Assembly: GCA_012267415.1 (NCBI GenBank)
Contig: JAAXGN010000115.1
Location: forward strand, 52,171 to 116,170
Direction: 5' to 3'
DNA length: 64,000 nt
Origin: Candidatus Poribacteria bacterium
GTDB taxonomy: Bacteria > Poribacteria > WGA-4E > WGA-3G
The notes under the pieces were generated by a model. That model was given only the letters and a program-made list of their open reading frames with translations. It was not told the DNA's origin and searched no databases. The position numbers and the translations under genes are program-made. Positions 1-8,158 of this stretch are shown here, in pieces. Each line of letters begins with the position of its first letter. Position 1 is the first letter of the stretch.

Positions 1-1246
1 TTGTCTTCCGCATTGCCCAAGCAATCAATTCTCTCTCTGTCGTCTTAATTATCTCATGAAAAGAGGTCAGACTTGGCGTGTCATCAAATTTCTGAGAAGT
101 CGGCAACTTATATTCAATAGGAATCTCTTCAACCGTAATGTCAGTACCACTGTTAACCGCAACTAACCTTTCAATGATATTCTCAAGTTCGCTGACATTA
201 CCGGGCCATGAATACTCTGTGAGGACCCTAACCGCTTCAGGTTGGATACGGACAGGTTGGTTAGATGAGAATATATCAATAAAATGGTTGATGAGCATCG
301 GGATATCCCCTTTCCTTTCACGAAGCGGAGGTAAATACAGAGGAATGACATTCAATTGATAATAGAGATCCTCAAGGAATTCACCACTTCTGGTCCGATC
401 CTTAAGATTCTCACGACTCGTTGAAATCATACGTACATCAATTGCAAGAGGCTCTTCCTCAGATTGCACTGCTAACGATTTATCCTCTAAAGCAGCTAAG
501 AGTTTCGCTTGTAAAGAAATGGGAATTGTGTCTACATTCGCGATAAAAAGTGTACCATCCGTTGATAACTGTAGTTTTCCTTGCCGAGAATCATCTCCAA
601 ACAATTCTGATTCAACAGCATCAGCATTGAGACCGTAGCAATTCAGACTTACATAAGGCGCATGCTTTCGTGAACTCTGAAGATGTATCGTTTTTGCTAA
701 TAGGGATTTGCCTGTACCCTCTTCTCCGTAAATCATTACGTTGCTGTCTGCAGCTGCTATTTTCGGTACCTGATCAAATATCTCCTGTATCTGTTGACTC
801 TTTCCGATGAGTGTATGGTAAAGTGAGGACTCAGGATTTCTTACACTCGCTTTTACAGACGATTTTGACATCTCTAATGAGGTCTTCCCCTTCAAGGCTT
901 TCAGTTTTTCCAGCATAGAGATCAACGCATCACTTGAAAATGGTTTTCTGATATAATTATATGCCCCGAATCTGAGTGCTTCAACCGCTGTCTCAACGCT
1001 GGCATAAGCTGTCATTACGATTACAGTAATATGTGGGTGTTCTTTCTTTACGTTTTTCAGGAAGTCAATGCCATGCATCTGAGGCATTCGCAAATCGGTC
1101 ACTAACACATCAAATGCTTCCTGTTGTAAGAGTTGGAGACCTATCAGAGGCGATTCTACCGCTATGACATCATATCCAGATTCGCGCAGATCATCTCTTA
1201 ACGTCATGCGTTTCAATTTTTCATCATCAACAACAAGCACTTTCAT
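1..1246 (-). CDS. NtrC-like response regulator, degenerate AAA+ domain (partial)
   Basis: Two-component response regulator; the C terminus runs off the window start, so the DNA-binding domain is mostly missing. Residues 1-115 are a receiver domain with the DD pair at 7-8, phospho-acceptor Asp51 in VTDLRMP and Lys101 in IRKPF. Residues about 145-375 resemble the sigma54-activator AAA+ domain: Walker A GEEGTGKS at 174-181, ESELFG at 212-217, LPPLRERKGDIP and a late WPGNVSELENI motif. The GAFTGA loop that normally follows ELFG is absent (ELFGDDSRQGKLQLSTDG), and the Walker B acidic pair is replaced (GTLFIANVD instead of GTLFLDE). It therefore should not remodel sigma54 polymerase in the normal way (inference). 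The ATG at 1246 is 1 nt after the kinase stop, with a strong AGGAGG at 1253-1258 inside the kinase gene, so the two are translationally coupled. Confidence 0.9.
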   Translation of the reverse strand, partial: MKVLVVDDEKLKRMTLRDDLRESGYDVIAVESPLIGLQLLQQEAFDVLVTDLRMPQMHGIDFLKNVKKEHPHITVIVMTAYASVETAVEALRFGAYNYIRKPFSSDALISMLEKLKALKGKTSLEMSKSSVKASVRNPESSLYHTLIGKSQQIQEIFDQVPKIAAADSNVMIYGEEGTGKSLLAKTIHLQSSRKHAPYVSLNCYGLNADAVESELFGDDSRQGKLQLSTDGTLFIANVDTIPISLQAKLLAALEDKSLAVQSEEEPLAIDVRMISTSRENLKDRTRSGEFLEDLYYQLNVIPLYLPPLRERKGDIPMLINHFIDIFSSNQPVRIQPEAVRVLTEYSWPGNVSELENIIERLVAVNSGTDITVEEIPIEYKLPTSQKFDDTPSLTSFHEIIKTTERELIAWAMRKT

Positions 1247-1247
1247 G

Positions 1248-2621
1248 TCACACCTCCTGTTTATGCTCACGTGCAATTGGCAATTTTACCGTAAATGTCG
1301 ACCCTTTACCTTCTTCACTCTCTACTTCAATGACACCTTGATGCTGTCGTACAATTCTGTCAGAAACTGACAGGCCCAATCCAGTACCTTTCTCCATGAT
1401 CTGTGTCGTATAAAATGGATCAAAAATCCTGTCTTGAACAGATGCAGAGATACCGATACCTGTATCAATAACCTTCACAAACACAATCGGTTGTCTTATC
1501 AACGGGTCTAAACTCATCTCCCCCGTCTCAAATCGGAGCGTTCCCCCTTTAGGCATTGCCGTAATTGCGTTCAACGAAAGATTGAGGATGACCTGTTCCA
1601 ATAGATGCTTGTCACCGTGCAGTCGTGCGATCTGTTCCTGAAAGCCTGTCTCAATGTGTATGCCTTTCTCCAAGGCACCGTATTCAAGCAACCCAATTGT
1701 TTCATTAACAACTTCGTTAATATTGACAGCTGTGAGTAAAAGTTCATGCGGTCTCGAAAAATCTAATAGTTTACCTATCGTTGCCTCAATACGTCTAATT
1801 GCTTCTTCCATCAAATCGAGGTATTCCTGTGTCTGTTTTACATTTGCAGGATCCCGTTGTATACGGAGAATACAGTTTAAGAGACCATCAAGAGGATTGT
1901 TTATCTCATGTGCAACCCCGGCAGCCAATTCACCAATAGTTGCCATCTTTTCTGAAAAGATAAGCTGCTGTTCCATCCGCTTTCTATCTGCTTCGCGTTC
2001 TCTCGCTGTCTGTGTGATGGTCGTTGCCAAATATACAGAAAAGAAAAGTGTACTGGTAAAGACGAAAAGCACACCAAATATATAAACAGGATTCCGCCAT
2101 AAACCATCGAGTAGAAAGCCCTTTAGAGAGTAATGGGGTATGATCTCAAAATACTCAAGAAAAATGAGTGAACTGAGGAGAACTGTATTCAACGCCGCTA
2201 AGATATAACTGACGCGTTTTGATAGGATTATGCTCGCAATAATTAAGTGAAATACGAAATAGAATATAAAAGGATTCTCAACACCACCGCTGAAGTGGAT
2301 GAGTGCAGTTAATGAAAACAGATCAAGGATAATGTGAATACAGGCTTGACGTCTAATTGAACTCAGCCGTTGCTGCTCAGGTGCTTTACGATACATCTGA
2401 GGTTCAAAGTTATACAGCACCATCAGTGCAGCAATGATATATAACGGAATGGGGCGCGAAATTATATCCCCAACTAAATTCGCAATCGTCACAGTGAAAA
2501 AAACACCACCGATTGCAATCCAGCGAAGTCGCACCAACCATCCTATCTGCTTGATTAACTCCAGTTTAAACGGCAGTTCATCATCGACTGCTTTTTCCCG
2601 GAACAATTGCGTCTGTTCCAT
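1248..2621 (-). CDS. Membrane-bound sensor histidine kinase
   Basis: Sensor kinase that should phosphorylate the regulator encoded immediately downstream. The N-terminal half holds about five to six hydrophobic segments (residues about 25-210) and no recognisable extracytoplasmic sensor domain, so sensing is probably intramembrane. A HisKA dimerisation domain follows, with the phospho-accepting His at about 238 (AGVAHEINNP), then a HATPase_c domain with N-box LNLSLNAI, G1 box DTGIGIS and G2 box KGTGLGLS. I chose the ATG at 2621 because a longer reading from 2663 would overlap the upstream microcompartment gene; the upstream stop lies 14 nt before this ATG. It forms an operon with the vertex protein upstream and the regulator downstream. 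The stimulus is unknown. Confidence 0.92.
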   Translation of the reverse strand: MEQTQLFREKAVDDELPFKLELIKQIGWLVRLRWIAIGGVFFTVTIANLVGDIISRPIPLYIIAALMVLYNFEPQMYRKAPEQQRLSSIRRQACIHIILDLFSLTALIHFSGGVENPFIFYFVFHLIIASIILSKRVSYILAALNTVLLSSLIFLEYFEIIPHYSLKGFLLDGLWRNPVYIFGVLFVFTSTLFFSVYLATTITQTAREREADRKRMEQQLIFSEKMATIGELAAGVAHEINNPLDGLLNCILRIQRDPANVKQTQEYLDLMEEAIRRIEATIGKLLDFSRPHELLLTAVNINEVVNETIGLLEYGALEKGIHIETGFQEQIARLHGDKHLLEQVILNLSLNAITAMPKGGTLRFETGEMSLDPLIRQPIVFVKVIDTGIGISASVQDRIFDPFYTTQIMEKGTGLGLSVSDRIVRQHQGVIEVESEEGKGSTFTVKLPIAREHKQEV

Positions 2622-2635
2622 TTCAGCCGTTCTCT

Positions 2636-2923
2636 CTATTTCATGTAGCGAACCTCGCCACAAACCTCTATGGTATCAACGATTGCCATCACAACACCAT
2701 CAACCGGTTTGTTGCTGGTTACATGTGTCTGACGCGCTGAACTACCAGTCGCAACCAACACGATCTCACCTATACCCGCACCAACAGCATCCACTGCAAC
2801 TGTGTATTTGCGATCTAATTCACCATCTAAATTTACATCTTGGACAATCAGTAGTTTACTACCAACAAGCTTCTCATCCTTTTGTGTTGCTACGACTGTC
2901 CCAGTAACCTTTCCAAGTGTCAT
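2636..2923 (-). CDS. Bacterial microcompartment vertex protein (EutN/CcmL family)
   Basis: A 95-residue protein of the EutN/CcmL/PduN family, the pentamers that cap the vertices of bacterial microcompartment shells. The hallmark segments are visible: MTLGKVTGTVVATQK at the start, GSKLLIVQ near residue 22, VAVDAVGAGIGEIVLV in the middle and the TGSSAR loop, followed by VDGVVMAIVDTI. The length matches the family. It is first in an operon with a sensor kinase and response regulator; no hexameric shell protein (Pfam BMC domain) or encapsulated enzyme is encoded in the window, so its shell partners must lie elsewhere or it has another role (inference). An AAAGG precedes the ATG by about 7 nt. Confidence 0.9.
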   Translation of the reverse strand: MTLGKVTGTVVATQKDEKLVGSKLLIVQDVNLDGELDRKYTVAVDAVGAGIGEIVLVATGSSARQTHVTSNKPVDGVVMAIVDTIEVCGEVRYMK

Positions 2924-2970
2924 TCAAAAACCTTTACCTTTTGTCTATCATTTTACTTTTATACGGATAC

Positions 2971-3114
2971 TTATACCATTTCTAATTGATAATACTTGTT
3001 TATTAATGCAGAATACCAAACGCGTATTCTGCCACAATCTGCCAGATTGTGTCGTCCTCCATTTCAGTTCCCGAAAGTCGGTAATAATGGAAAATCTAAT
3101 AGAAATGGTATTAT
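2971..3114. repeat. MITE-like inverted-repeat element, copy 1
   Basis: A roughly 144-bp noncoding element whose ends are inverted repeats: TTATACCATTTCTA at the left, TAGAAATGGTATTATAA at the right. A second element with the same ends but a different interior lies at 44937-45052. The interior carries a smaller palindrome around AATACCAAACGCGTATTC (about 3010-3030) that is also found inside the element at 5627-5837. It lies between the divergent microcompartment/kinase operon and the oxidase gene. Confidence 0.7.
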
Positions 3115-3194
3115 AACGTCAAATTGACAAATTACATACATCATGATAAACTATTCAATTGAAGAAAGTCAAGTATAAAAGATGGAGCAGATGA

Positions 3195-4301
3195 TTGAAA
3201 CAGAATCGTGCAGATGTAGCAGTTATCGGTGGCGGTATAATAGGATGTGCAATTGCATATCAACTCTCAAAAAGGCATGTTGATGTAATCTTAATTGAAA
3301 AAGCAGCACGAGTCGGTACAGAAGCATCCTGGGCTGGGGCTGGTATACTCACATCTCACGCATCAACGCATGAACCTTATCCTATGTTATGTCGAGAAAG
3401 TCTTGCATTGTATCCATCACTGTCTGCGGAACTAAAGTCAGAAACGAATATTGACATAGAATTCATTCGCTCCGGTACACTCTCAGTCTTTTTTGACGAA
3501 ACTGAAGCAGCAGGTCTGATTGGATTAGCAGAACGGAGAGTTAACCGGGGTTTCTCTGCGGAAGTTCTTACTTCAAAACAAGCACGGGAGTTAGAACCTG
3601 CTATTTCAGAATCAATTGTAGGTGCTGTGCTGTTCCCAGAAGATGGACATGTTCGCAATCCAAAAATGGTCACTGCATTAGCAAGTGCTGCAGCCAAACA
3701 CGATGCGAAATTCGTGTTAGGAAATCCCGTCACTGGATTCGTCAGAGAAAATGGAAAAGTTGTAGCAACGATTGTCAACGGTGATATGATACATGCCGAT
3801 ACATTCGTCATCGCTGCAGGATGTTGGACAGGTAACCTGACATCTCAGCTTGACCTACACATGTCAGTCTTGCCAGTCAAGGGACAAATTGTTCTTCTTG
3901 AAACGATACCGCCACTATTTCAACACACAATAGATGGCCTCGGTATTTATATCGTACCACGCACAGATGGTAAGATACTACTCGGCGCGACAGTAGAATA
4001 CGTCGGTTACGATAAAACGACTACGGTTGATGGTGTCAAACAGATGATTGATGCCGCTGTATTGATCGCACCTGAACTGACAGATAGTGCTTTTGTACAG
4101 ACTTGGTCTGGGTTACGTCCATATTACAAAAAAGGTCCATGTCTCGGTTATCTACCCGGACATGAAAACGTTATCATTGCAACGGGACATTTTAAAAACG
4201 GTATCTTGCTTGCACCGATAACAGGAAAACTTATCACTGAATTGATTACGACAGGAGAAACTTCAATTTCATTACGTCCTTTCACGCCAGTTTGTGATTA
4301 G
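3195..4301 (+). CDS. thiO: FAD-dependent glycine/D-amino-acid oxidase (ThiO-like)
   Basis: A 368-residue flavoprotein of the DAO family. The N-terminal dinucleotide-binding motif VIGGGIIGCAIAYQLS (residues 9-24) is followed by the acidic ribose ligand in IEKAARVG, and the C-terminal FAD signature IIATGHFKNGILLAP is typical of glycine oxidase ThiO, which makes iminoglycine for thiazole synthesis in thiamin formation. No thiG, thiS or thiF neighbour is seen, so a role with another small amine substrate remains possible. The reading begins with TTG at 3195 behind an AGATGGAGCA stretch; the ATG at 3191 is in another frame. A short membrane-protein gene follows 22 nt later. Confidence 0.8.
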   Translation: MKQNRADVAVIGGGIIGCAIAYQLSKRHVDVILIEKAARVGTEASWAGAGILTSHASTHEPYPMLCRESLALYPSLSAELKSETNIDIEFIRSGTLSVFFDETEAAGLIGLAERRVNRGFSAEVLTSKQARELEPAISESIVGAVLFPEDGHVRNPKMVTALASAAAKHDAKFVLGNPVTGFVRENGKVVATIVNGDMIHADTFVIAAGCWTGNLTSQLDLHMSVLPVKGQIVLLETIPPLFQHTIDGLGIYIVPRTDGKILLGATVEYVGYDKTTTVDGVKQMIDAAVLIAPELTDSAFVQTWSGLRPYYKKGPCLGYLPGHENVIIATGHFKNGILLAPITGKLITELITTGETSISLRPFTPVCD

Positions 4302-4323
4302 GACATTATATTAAAAGGAGAAA

Positions 4324-4515
4324 ATGATGGGACCAGGAATAGGCGGATTAGCCACATTTATGTTTCTGATTGGTATTGTTACATCAATTTTATGGTTAGT
4401 CATCGGTTGGCGAGCAATGCGTGCACATGAAAAGATCGCAGATTATATTGAAGTGATGGTACGCAGACAGCTGAATCAACGCGAGACGCAGTCCAATGTT
4501 TCAACGGATGATTAG
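4324..4515 (+). CDS. Small single-pass membrane protein, unknown function
   Basis: A 63-residue protein with one hydrophobic segment (about residues 8-30, rich in I, V, L, F and W) followed by a charged tail (RAMRAHEKIADYIEVMVRRQ). A clear AAAAGGAGAAA ribosome-binding site precedes the ATG, and the gene sits 22 nt after the ThiO-like oxidase, suggesting co-transcription. I do not recognise a family. It may be a membrane anchor or regulatory peptide; function cannot be inferred from sequence. Confidence 0.65.
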   Translation: MMGPGIGGLATFMFLIGIVTSILWLVIGWRAMRAHEKIADYIEVMVRRQLNQRETQSNVSTDD

Positions 4516-4557
4516 CAGGTTCAGGAAGAAGAAAACACTTATTTGGAGTATTATATA

Positions 4558-5577
4558 ATGGATAAAATTAGAGTTGCTTTTATCGGATGTGGTTCAATGT
4601 CATCTATTTTACAACAGTGTATACCACATATCCCTGAGTTTGAATTTATCGCCACATGCGATCTTGTAGAAGAAAAAGCAAAGGCAAACGCTCGAAAATT
4701 CGGGGCACTACGTCATTACACCGACTACAATGAGATGTTCAAGAATGAAGACCTTAATGCCGTTGCCGTTGTCGGTAGACCAGAAGATAAACTACATCGT
4801 GACATCGGCATTGCGTGTTTAAAGAACGGATACCATATTTATACCGAGAAACCACCAGCAACCACTTCAGAAGGAGCAAAAATGTTGGTCGATGCGTCTG
4901 CTGAAACTGGGAAGACAGGTATGGTCGGAACAATGTGGCGGCATGCACCCGCACATCAGATTGCAAAACGTCTTATTGACGAAGACGAATTCGGTACAGC
5001 TTGTCAATATCATACACGTTACCTTGCCCCGGGACCACGCGTCAATCAAGCAGGATCACCTTTTGCATGGCATTTCATGCTGGATCAAGTCATTCATCCA
5101 ACAGATTGTATGCGATTCTTTATGGGACAGGTCAGTGAAGTCTATGCGACAGGTGAAGTTGACCCACCTACGGGTTCTGTATCCATGTCAGTAAATCTAC
5201 GTTACGAAAGTGGTGGGATTGGCACAATGACACTCGGTACCGGTCCTGTCTTGGAAGCGATGGTATTTATTAAGGGGACAAATAATCAAGCACTTCAAGT
5301 GTTTGAAACACGAAAGTTACGTCGTTACCGTGTGCCAACATGGCTTGGTCACGGCGGCGGATATGCAGATACACCCACTGAAGAATGGAATCTCAACACA
5401 GCATATCACGGTATCAATAGACCCGGTTACCTTGAAGAGATGCGACATTGGGCAGCATCATTACAGGCAGGAACACAACCGCATTCAAGTCTTGAAGATG
5501 CATATCAAAACATGCGCGTTTTAGAAGCAATAAGCCAGAGTATACTCAGTCGTGAAGTGATTCAAATTCCAGCTTAG
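4558..5577 (+). CDS. Gfo/Idh/MocA-family NAD(P)-dependent oxidoreductase
   Basis: A 339-residue dehydrogenase. Residues 1-120 form a Rossmann fold with the nucleotide-binding loop AFIGCGSMSS and the family motif YTEKPPATT, whose Lys is catalytic in relatives. The C-terminal half is the family's alpha/beta substrate domain, with LDQVIHPTDCMRFFMG supplying a likely catalytic His/Asp. Members oxidise or reduce cyclic polyols and sugars; the substrate here cannot be named. I place the start at the ATG at 4558 because TTTGGAGT lies at the right distance; an upstream in-frame TTG at 4543 would bury that site. It follows the small membrane protein by 42 nt. Confidence 0.9.
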   Translation: MDKIRVAFIGCGSMSSILQQCIPHIPEFEFIATCDLVEEKAKANARKFGALRHYTDYNEMFKNEDLNAVAVVGRPEDKLHRDIGIACLKNGYHIYTEKPPATTSEGAKMLVDASAETGKTGMVGTMWRHAPAHQIAKRLIDEDEFGTACQYHTRYLAPGPRVNQAGSPFAWHFMLDQVIHPTDCMRFFMGQVSEVYATGEVDPPTGSVSMSVNLRYESGGIGTMTLGTGPVLEAMVFIKGTNNQALQVFETRKLRRYRVPTWLGHGGGYADTPTEEWNLNTAYHGINRPGYLEEMRHWAASLQAGTQPHSSLEDAYQNMRVLEAISQSILSREVIQIPA

Positions 5578-5626
5578 TTTGTTAATGTATTTCGTCCATT
5601 ATATTTCTATAAACATTGCGTCCCTA

Positions 5627-5837
5627 ATGAAGATTAAGAAATTAATAGGGTGAAACCGATTTTTCCCAGGCCGGTAGGTGCGATTTCCTAATCAATGCAG
5701 AATACCAAACGCGTATTCTGCCGGGTTTATCCCAACCCTTTCGTTGAAGGTTTCCTCGTAGGATCCGGTGCGATTAGGAAATCGCACCTACCGGCCTGGT
5801 GAAATCAAAATTACCTGACTATTTATTTAATCTTCAT
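5627..5837. mobile_element. Modular palindromic element, copy A (ATGAAGATTAA ends)
   Basis: This noncoding spacer between the oxidoreductase and methyltransferase genes is bounded by ATGAAGATTAA on the left and TTAATCTTCAT on the right. Inside is a large palindrome: GCCGGTAGGTGCGATTTCC at about 5672 mirrors GGAAATCGCACCTACCGGC at about 5780. The AATACCAAACGCGTATTC mini-palindrome seen at 3010 is inserted in the left arm. Related elements are at 15547, 19107, 22066 and 55293. It looks like a non-autonomous transposable element; no transposase or target duplication is evident. Confidence 0.7.
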
Positions 5838-5879
5838 ACGAGACTAAAGAGAGTATAAATAAGGAATAAAACCAAAGAC

Positions 5880-6890
5880 ATGAAATTAGAAAAGATGCGA
5901 ATCATCGATTTAAAGAAAGAACTAAAAAGACTTGGTTTAAAAGGATATTCATCTTTAAACAAAGCACACTTGATTCAGTATCTATCAACTGGAATTCATC
6001 CACTTAAAACCGATACCGAATCGCAGACTTTGCAAGAGAATGAAATACAGGATTCCCCAATTGAAGGTTCAACGTATTCACAAACCATACTATCAGGAAA
6101 AGAGGAAAATCTACCCGTAAATCAGATTGTCAAAGGTGATTGTCTAACGGTCCTACCAACATTACCAGATGGGATCATTGACTGCTGCATTACCGATCCA
6201 CCTTTCAATATGTCAAAAACGAAGGGTTTAGGATGGGCTTTTAGTTCACATGTAACAATGCAAGAACAGTGGGACATCTTTTCTAAGGATGACTATTTTC
6301 AGTTCACGGTCGATTGGATTAGAGAAGTTATTAGAGTACTAAAGACCAACGGAAATCTATTCATCTTTGGTTCATACCACTGTATCTTTACAATTGGTTT
6401 TATTCTTCAGAACCTTTTTGATAGACGGATTATCTCTCAGATTGTCTGGTATAAACCGAATGCTCAACCGAATATTACTTGTCGCATGTTCACAGAATCC
6501 ACCGAGTTCATCATTTGGGCAGTAAACAACGAAAGCAAAAAGGCGAAAAATTGGACTTTTAATTATGAGGTGATGAAGGAGATGAACAGTGGTAAGCAGA
6601 TGCGTAATATGTGGGAAATACCCCTTACACCGCGATCAGAACGTAAGCACGGTAAACATCCATCGCAGAAACCACTTTCAGTCGTCAGTCGAATCTTACT
6701 TGCAGGAACAAATGAGAACGATCTGATTCTTGACCCATTTTCAGGAACTGCAACAACAGCAGTCGTCGCGGAACAGCATAACCGAAAATGGATAATGATT
6801 GAAAAAAATGAATCATACAATCAAATTGCTCAAATGCGTATTGATGAGTTATCAAGTCGGTTATTTGAGAAGGATGAAGATAACAATTGA
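5880..6890 (+). CDS. SAP-domain DNA methyltransferase (beta-class N4/N6)
   Basis: A 336-residue amino-methyltransferase that should transfer a methyl group from S-adenosylmethionine to an adenine N6 or cytosine N4. Residues 1-35 (RIIDLKKELKRLGLKGYSS...) resemble a SAP DNA-binding motif. The catalytic motif IV TDPPFN is at about 101-106, before the SAM-binding motif I DPFSGTATTAVVAE near 287-300; this order is that of beta-class enzymes. HPSQKPLSVVSRI and IMIEKN are also family hallmarks. The next gene encodes a MutH/Sau3AI-type nuclease, so the pair is a restriction-modification system. The recognition sequence cannot be read from the protein. Stop and next start are 6 nt apart. Confidence 0.9.
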   Translation: MKLEKMRIIDLKKELKRLGLKGYSSLNKAHLIQYLSTGIHPLKTDTESQTLQENEIQDSPIEGSTYSQTILSGKEENLPVNQIVKGDCLTVLPTLPDGIIDCCITDPPFNMSKTKGLGWAFSSHVTMQEQWDIFSKDDYFQFTVDWIREVIRVLKTNGNLFIFGSYHCIFTIGFILQNLFDRRIISQIVWYKPNAQPNITCRMFTESTEFIIWAVNNESKKAKNWTFNYEVMKEMNSGKQMRNMWEIPLTPRSERKHGKHPSQKPLSVVSRILLAGTNENDLILDPFSGTATTAVVAEQHNRKWIMIEKNESYNQIAQMRIDELSSRLFEKDEDNN

Positions 6891-6896
6891 TAGGAA

Positions 6897-7528
6897 GTGA
6901 AACATTTGGAAAGACAAGAAGGGATTAGTGAATTAACTAAAATTATTGGTCAGGATCTTTGCGTACTTGCTGAAAAATATGAAATACCAATATTTAAAGA
7001 GGTGGTGGAAAGAATAAAGGTTGGGCAGGACAGGTTATTGAAAGTCATATTGGCTTACCAATTAATTCCTTGCAACAACCTAATGCGGGTTCTTGGGAGT
7101 TAAAGTTGATTTCCTTAAGATACCTAAAAAATGGGAAATTGACATTCAAAGAGACAATGCAAGTAACAATGATCAGAGCTGATGATATTTTGATAACAGA
7201 ATTTGCTGAAAGTCACTTGCTGGCTAAGTTAGAAAGGTTGGTAGTTGGAGCCAGGATTTGGGAAAGCAAACAGGAAGAACGGTCTATTTTTCATTGTGTG
7301 TCCGCTTTTGACTTGGATGATCAAGATATGTATGATCAAGTTAAGGAAGATTATGAATTGGTTAGAAATACAATCAAAACTAAAGGATTTTCTGCACTCA
7401 GTGGTAGATTAGGTGTATATATTCAACCAAGAACAAAGGGACGAGGACATGGTTCTAAGACAAGAGCATTCTATGCCAAAAAGCCTTTCTTAAAATTGAT
7501 CTTTCCAGAAATATATTATAAACAATGA
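6897..7528 (+). pseudogene. MutH/Sau3AI-type restriction endonuclease, frameshifted
   Basis: Two overlapping reading frames together encode one MutH/Sau3AI-like nuclease of about 210 residues. The first (from GTG 6897 or TTG 6906) gives the N-terminal helix region ending VVERIK; near 7010-7020 the homology continues in another frame as NKGWAGQVIESHIG and QQPNAGSWELK, matching the KGWxGQ...ELK core of MutH, then KLERL, EERSI and GVYIQPRTKGRG near the C terminus. The E-x-K half of the catalytic centre (WELK) is present; the preceding Asp is not obvious (Asn at about -5). A single-base indel or sequencing error explains the break. If real, the methyltransferase is left without a working nuclease. 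Confidence 0.75.
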
Positions 7529-7689
7529 GATACTTATTAGAAAGAACTAATGCTCTGTCAAGTCTTCTTTCAAAAGCACACGATGTTTACCTAAATTGAT
7601 GACATCTGAACCAGGATTTACAGGATTATAGGATTTTCAGGATAAAAGGTCTTTGGAGCATGATTAGATGCTTTAGGTGGATTTTTGGA

Positions 7690-7902
7690 TTATTGGGTTA
7701 AGAGGGGAAATTGTAGAAGCGTGGGTAAAACACGATTCTCCTGTTCATATAATTCAGCAACAGAACAAAATGCATCAATGGCATTAACTATTGCGTCATC
7801 TAACGTATCGCATTCAGTTATTAATTCAGGTAATTGCTCACACGTAATCGTGAACCCTCCCTCTGGCTGTTTTTCAAGTATAAGGGTTAACCTGTGTTTC
7901 AT
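7690..7902 (-). CDS. HicB-family antitoxin-like protein (orphan)
   Basis: A 70-residue protein with the HicB-type partial RNase H fold: MKHRLTLILEKQPEGGFTIT, then CEQLPELITECDTLDDAIVN, the usual pattern of a strand hairpin, an xxLPxxxTxGDTxEEA-like segment and a helix. HicB proteins neutralise HicA mRNA interferases. No HicA-like gene (about 60-80 residues with a GSH motif) is found on either side, so it appears orphaned. A GGGGAGA ribosome-binding site precedes the ATG. Confidence 0.75.
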   Translation of the reverse strand: MKHRLTLILEKQPEGGFTITCEQLPELITECDTLDDAIVNAIDAFCSVAELYEQENRVLPTLLQFPLLTQ

Positions 7903-8158
7903 GATATCTCCCCTGTGTGGTAATTGGTAGGTAATTTTTACAATTTGTGCAAATTATCATACTACAGTATACATTATATCATAAAAAGTTAATAAGAATG
8001 AGATAATTTTCAAAAAATCAATAAACGTAAGGTGTTGGTTGGAAGAATTCGGTGCAATATTTGACTGGACAGTCCACTAAAGAATGTTGTAAAATGCGTT
8101 TAGTCAATGTATACTCAAATACTTCATTAAATATGCAAACGTTAAGGCAAGAAAACAC

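Noticed and set aside
7609..7650. AT-rich GAACCAGGATTTACAGGATT stretch after the nuclease gene
   Set aside because: Looks like a fragment of a short dispersed repeat (partial match at 35403), too short to define an element.
8061..8092. TTGACT plus TTGTAAAAT as promoter of the PhyH gene
   Set aside because: The -10 candidate is at a poor distance and far from consensus.
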